NCBI RefSeq assembly: GCF_049059935.1
Contig: NZ_JBMGQR010000009.1
Span: 36,503-100,502, forward strand
From: JAURVT01 sp049059935
Lineage (GTDB): Bacteria > Actinomycetota > Actinomycetes > Propionibacteriales > Nocardioidaceae
Reading direction: 5' to 3'
DNA: 64,000 bases
Each line of letters starts with the position of its first letter. Positions within the stretch are counted from its first letter, which is position 1. The notes under the pieces are model-generated. The model saw only the letters and a program-made list of their open reading frames with translations, searched no databases and was not told the DNA's origin. The position numbers and the translations under genes are program-made. Shown here piece after piece: positions 61,659-64,000 of the stretch.

Positions 61659-63191
61659 GTGGAGTGTTCCGACCAGGTCCCGTCGACCCTCGACGACGCC
61701 CTGTGGGTGGGGCTGTCCGACCTCGAGCGTCTCGTCCGCGACGGTGACGACCTCGTCCCGATGTTCGCGGCCGCGACGCGTGCCGCCGCCGCCGTGCCCG
61801 GTGCGCTCGACGCGCGGCTCTCCCGGATCGACTGGCAGGCCGGCGTCGCCGTCGAGGTCGCGCGGTGCGACGCCGCCGCGCTCGATCCCGACGCACCCGA
61901 GGCGGCCGTCGGTCGTCCCCTCGCCGACGTCCCCCACGCCGCCCGAGCGGCTGCGGCCGGACGCGGCGCCGTCCTCCGTCTCGACGACGCCGACCTGTCG
62001 GCCGACGAGCGGGCGATGCTCGAGACGTCGGGCGGCCGGCTCGCCTACTCCTCGCCGGTCCAGGTGGGCACGGCGGTCTGGGGCACGCTGACGGTCTGCC
62101 TCGTGGACGAGGGCGCCGAGGCCGTCGGACGGCGTCACGGCGACCTGGTCACCTCGCTCCTCGCCCAGGGCCTCACGCGCCTGGAGCGGCTGGCGGCCCT
62201 GCACGAGATGGCGTTCACCGATCCGCTGACGGGCATCGCCAACCGCCGCGCCGCCGAGGACCTCCTCGACCGCTACATCCACGACCCCGACCTGCCCGAC
62301 GTCAGCCTGGTGCTCCTCGACGTCGACCACTTCAAGCAGGTCAACGACTCGCGCGGCCACGACGGCGGCGACCGGCTGCTGCGCGTGGTCGCGCTGACGC
62401 TGCGCCAGGTCGCCGCCGGGCTCGACGGCGGGCTCGCCGCCCGGTTGGGCGGTGACGAGTTCGCCCTCGTCGCCCGCACCTCCCGCGGACTCGACGTCGC
62501 CGACGTCGTCGGGACGCTGCGCGACGCCGTCCGCCCGTCCGTCCCGACGTTCGACATCTCCACCGGCGCGGCCGTGAGGGGCGTCGACGTGCCCGTGGTC
62601 CTGCCCGCCGACGAGGTGCGCCGCGCGCTGATGCGCAGCGCCGACGCCGACCTGTACCGGCACAAGCAGTCGCGGCGCGCCCCGTCGGCCGAGCTGGCCG
62701 GCCAGCACTGGACCGAGCACGTCTACGACTCGCTCGCCGAGCTGACGCAGTCGCTGCAGATGACGCCCGACGCGCCGCCGTCGTCCCGGCTGCGGATGGT
62801 CGCCGAGGCGGTCTGCGCCGTCACCGAGGCGGCCACCTGGATGATCGGTCGCACCGACGGCGACGGGCAGCTGCACGACGACGTGTTCGGCTACAACCCG
62901 CTGCGCCGCACCGACGACCCGCCCGTGCCGTTGGGCTCGTACGACCTCGCCGACTTCCCAGCCACCCGCGCGGCGCTGGCGGGCTACCCGTTCTTCGCCA
63001 CCGTGATCGAGGGCGACGTCGCCGAGCGCCGGGTGCTGGCCACCACGCCGTTCACCGCCGTGGTGGGCGCCGGCGGGCACGACCGTGACGGCACGGGCTG
63101 GCTCGTCGAGATCTACGCCGACGACTTCTCCGGCGACGTCAGCTGGGCCACGTCGACCCTGCAGGTGCTCGTCACGCTGGCGCTGGGCTAG
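61659..63191 (+). CDS. GGDEF diguanylate cyclase with flanking sensor domains
   Basis: 510 residues from GTG 61659, behind GGGAGG (61643-61648); an ATG at 61611 and a GTG at 61578 are upstream alternatives with Arg/Gly-rich extensions. Residues about 20-180 are GAF-like (SGGRLAYSSPVQVGTAVWGTL, quoted part AYSSPVQVGTAVWGTL). The GGDEF domain follows at about 185-340 (FTDPLTGIANRRAAEDLL, LDVDHFKQVND, RLGGDEFALV) with an intact active site and no RxxD inhibitory site. About 170 further residues form a second GAF-like domain. Makes c-di-GMP on an unknown cue; cytoplasmic. A hairpin follows. Confidence 0.88.
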   Translation: MECSDQVPSTLDDALWVGLSDLERLVRDGDDLVPMFAAATRAAAAVPGALDARLSRIDWQAGVAVEVARCDAAALDPDAPEAAVGRPLADVPHAARAAAAGRGAVLRLDDADLSADERAMLETSGGRLAYSSPVQVGTAVWGTLTVCLVDEGAEAVGRRHGDLVTSLLAQGLTRLERLAALHEMAFTDPLTGIANRRAAEDLLDRYIHDPDLPDVSLVLLDVDHFKQVNDSRGHDGGDRLLRVVALTLRQVAAGLDGGLAARLGGDEFALVARTSRGLDVADVVGTLRDAVRPSVPTFDISTGAAVRGVDVPVVLPADEVRRALMRSADADLYRHKQSRRAPSAELAGQHWTEHVYDSLAELTQSLQMTPDAPPSSRLRMVAEAVCAVTEAATWMIGRTDGDGQLHDDVFGYNPLRRTDDPPVPLGSYDLADFPATRAALAGYPFFATVIEGDVAERRVLATTPFTAVVGAGGHDRDGTGWLVEIYADDFSGDVSWATSTLQVLVTLALG

Positions 63192-63197
63192 ACGCGA

Positions 63198-63233
63198 CCG
63201 AGCCCCGCCATCCGCAGGGACGACGGGGCTCGG
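63198..63233. terminator. Hairpin between convergent GGDEF and CsbD genes
   Basis: CCGAGCCCCG (63198-63207) pairs exactly with CGGGGCTCGG (63224-63233), 16-nt loop, 6 nt after the GGDEF stop and 12 nt after the CsbD stop on the other strand. Can terminate both. Confidence 0.75.
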
Positions 63234-63245
63234 GTGGGGCGAGGA

Positions 63246-63419
63246 CTACTTCTTGAAGACGTCCTTGACGTTCTCGCCGGCCTGCTTGGTGCTGGACTTG
63301 GCCTGGTCGGCCTTGCCCTCGGCCTTGAGCTCGTCGTTGTTGGTGACGTCGCCGACGGCCTCCTTGGCCTTGCCGGCGAGGTCCTCAGCGGTGTTCTTGA
63401 TCTTGTCTCCGAGGCCCAT
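63246..63419 (-). CDS. CsbD-family stress protein
   Basis: 57 residues from ATG 63419, with GGGAG upstream. The sequence MGLGDKIKNTAEDLAGKAKE and its remainder (AVGDVTNNDELKAEGKADQA) match the CsbD family of small hydrophilic helical proteins, induced by general stress in Bacillus. No membrane segment. Function in the cell is unknown. It precedes no other gene; a 60-bp gap separates it from the membrane-protein gene on the same strand, so they may share a transcript. Confidence 0.9.
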   Translation of the reverse strand: MGLGDKIKNTAEDLAGKAKEAVGDVTNNDELKAEGKADQAKSSTKQAGENVKDVFKK

Positions 63420-63479
63420 GAGGGTCTCCCTTCGGTTGGCGTCCCGTCCCCCGATGGGACGGAGCTGGTGGGGTGTGGG

Positions 63480-64000
63480 TCAGTGGACTCGTGCGGTCGA
63501 GCCGGTGGCCTTGCGGACGAGCTTGGATCGTGAGGGCCCGTCGAGGACGATGCGGCACGTCGCGTCCCCGTCGGGGAGTGCGGTGGCGACGTCCTGGGTG
63601 CAGGTGCGGGCGGCGGTGCCGATGGACTCACCGTCGGCGCGGGGGTCCAGACGGGCCCGGAGCTCCACGACCTGCTTGGACCCGTACGAACGCGTCCGTC
63701 CTGACACCGACTGAGTCGGGGTCATGGTGTCGAAGCGCTCGGCGGTCGCGGCCGCGATCGAGGTCAGGTCGGCCTCGAGGCGCCCGTGGTCGTCCGAGCC
63801 CTTGAGCCGGACGCTGGACTGGTGCGGGCGTCGGGCGTGCGCGGCGAGCCACCACAGGCCCAGCAGGCCCAGGACCAGGCCGACGGCGGCGAAGACCCAG
63901 GTGAACCAGGTGGCGTCGACGATGTCCGAGGCGGGTCCGGTGGACAGCGAGGACTGGTAGGTGAAGACCCAGCCGTACTTCCAGTCCAGGGCGAAGAACC
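63480..64000 (-). CDS. Membrane-anchored protein, C-terminal part (AmaP/DUF6286-like), cut by window end
   Basis: The frame is open from the window edge to TGA 63480, about 173 codons; the N-terminus is missing. Visible parts: an extracytoplasmic loop (WVFTYQSSLSTGPASDIVD), one membrane helix (TWFTWVFAAVGLVLGLLGLL), a cytoplasmic tail with HARRPHQSSVRLKGSDDHG, then an alpha/beta domain with one Cys pair region (TAARTCTQDV, GDATCRIVL). This loop-helix-domain order resembles the AmaP-type membrane anchors that accompany Asp23 stress proteins in actinobacteria. The call is tentative until the rest is seen. Following csbD on the same strand fits a stress locus. Confidence 0.55.
   Translation of the reverse strand, partial: FFALDWKYGWVFTYQSSLSTGPASDIVDATWFTWVFAAVGLVLGLLGLWWLAAHARRPHQSSVRLKGSDDHGRLEADLTSIAAATAERFDTMTPTQSVSGRTRSYGSKQVVELRARLDPRADGESIGTAARTCTQDVATALPDGDATCRIVLDGPSRSKLVRKATGSTARVH

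Overview
The window is very GC-rich chromosomal DNA (about 70% or more by eye) from an actinobacterium. The genes are tightly packed, with many 1-4 bp start/stop overlaps (ATGA, GTGA, TGATG) and frequent GTG starts. The family mix suggests the Nocardioidaceae (Aeromicrobium/Nocardioides-like): homodimeric AceE, a DUF222/HNH protein under a LexA box, DUF3618 and holin-X membrane proteins, a split actinobacterial lycopene cyclase and LutABC. The genus is an inference. I see no rRNA, tRNA, CRISPR array, insertion sequence or prophage.

Layout. 1-9.2 kb: the end of a LacI-type regulator; a self-sufficient P450-reductase fusion with a palindrome inside its promoter spacer; intergenic palindromic repeats; secreted PhoD and DUF6454-like proteins; then an acyl-CoA dehydrogenase-like / PIG-L deacetylase / NodS-like methyltransferase / GT2 group resembling a miniature Nod-factor-type toolkit. 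9.2-19.1 kb: a three-gene envelope/stress operon closed by strong hairpins, a CPA1 antiporter, asnB with AGTTGC operator boxes, an EEP-family hydrolase, a GNAT, a LexA-controlled DUF222/HNH gene and a CDP-alcohol phosphatidyltransferase. 19.2-28.4 kb: a carotenoid locus in three transcription units, crtE-crtI-crtB, crtYc-crtYd, and brkB-crtA-like-cruF-cruG-crtD-like. It predicts a monocyclic C40 carotenoid that is hydrated, glycosylated and perhaps ketolated.

28.5-43.1 kb: a collagen-like surface protein, then a LacI regulator divergent from an 11-gene rhamnose operon. The operon holds a CUT2 ABC importer, RhaM, RhaI, a fused aldolase/lactaldehyde dehydrogenase, RhaB and LutABC. It carries L-rhamnose to DHAP plus L-lactaldehyde, then L-lactate, then pyruvate. 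A clear promoter (TTGACG-17-TACTGT) and a LacI-type operator lie at its head.

43.1-54.8 kb: a DHA2 exporter divergent from a TetR regulator over a 25-bp palindrome, a second exporter, an alpha/beta hydrolase, a receiver/flavoprotein-disulfide-reductase fusion that lacks the redox CxxC and is probably read from a leaderless mRNA, a lipoprotein-type sortase, a large bidirectional hairpin, aceE, a Gfo/Idh dehydrogenase and a small SSB-like OB protein. 54.9-64 kb: kdpFABC (including the 29-residue KdpF) without adjacent kdpDE, an S9 peptidase, a GGDEF protein, CsbD and the C-terminal part of a membrane protein cut by the window edge.
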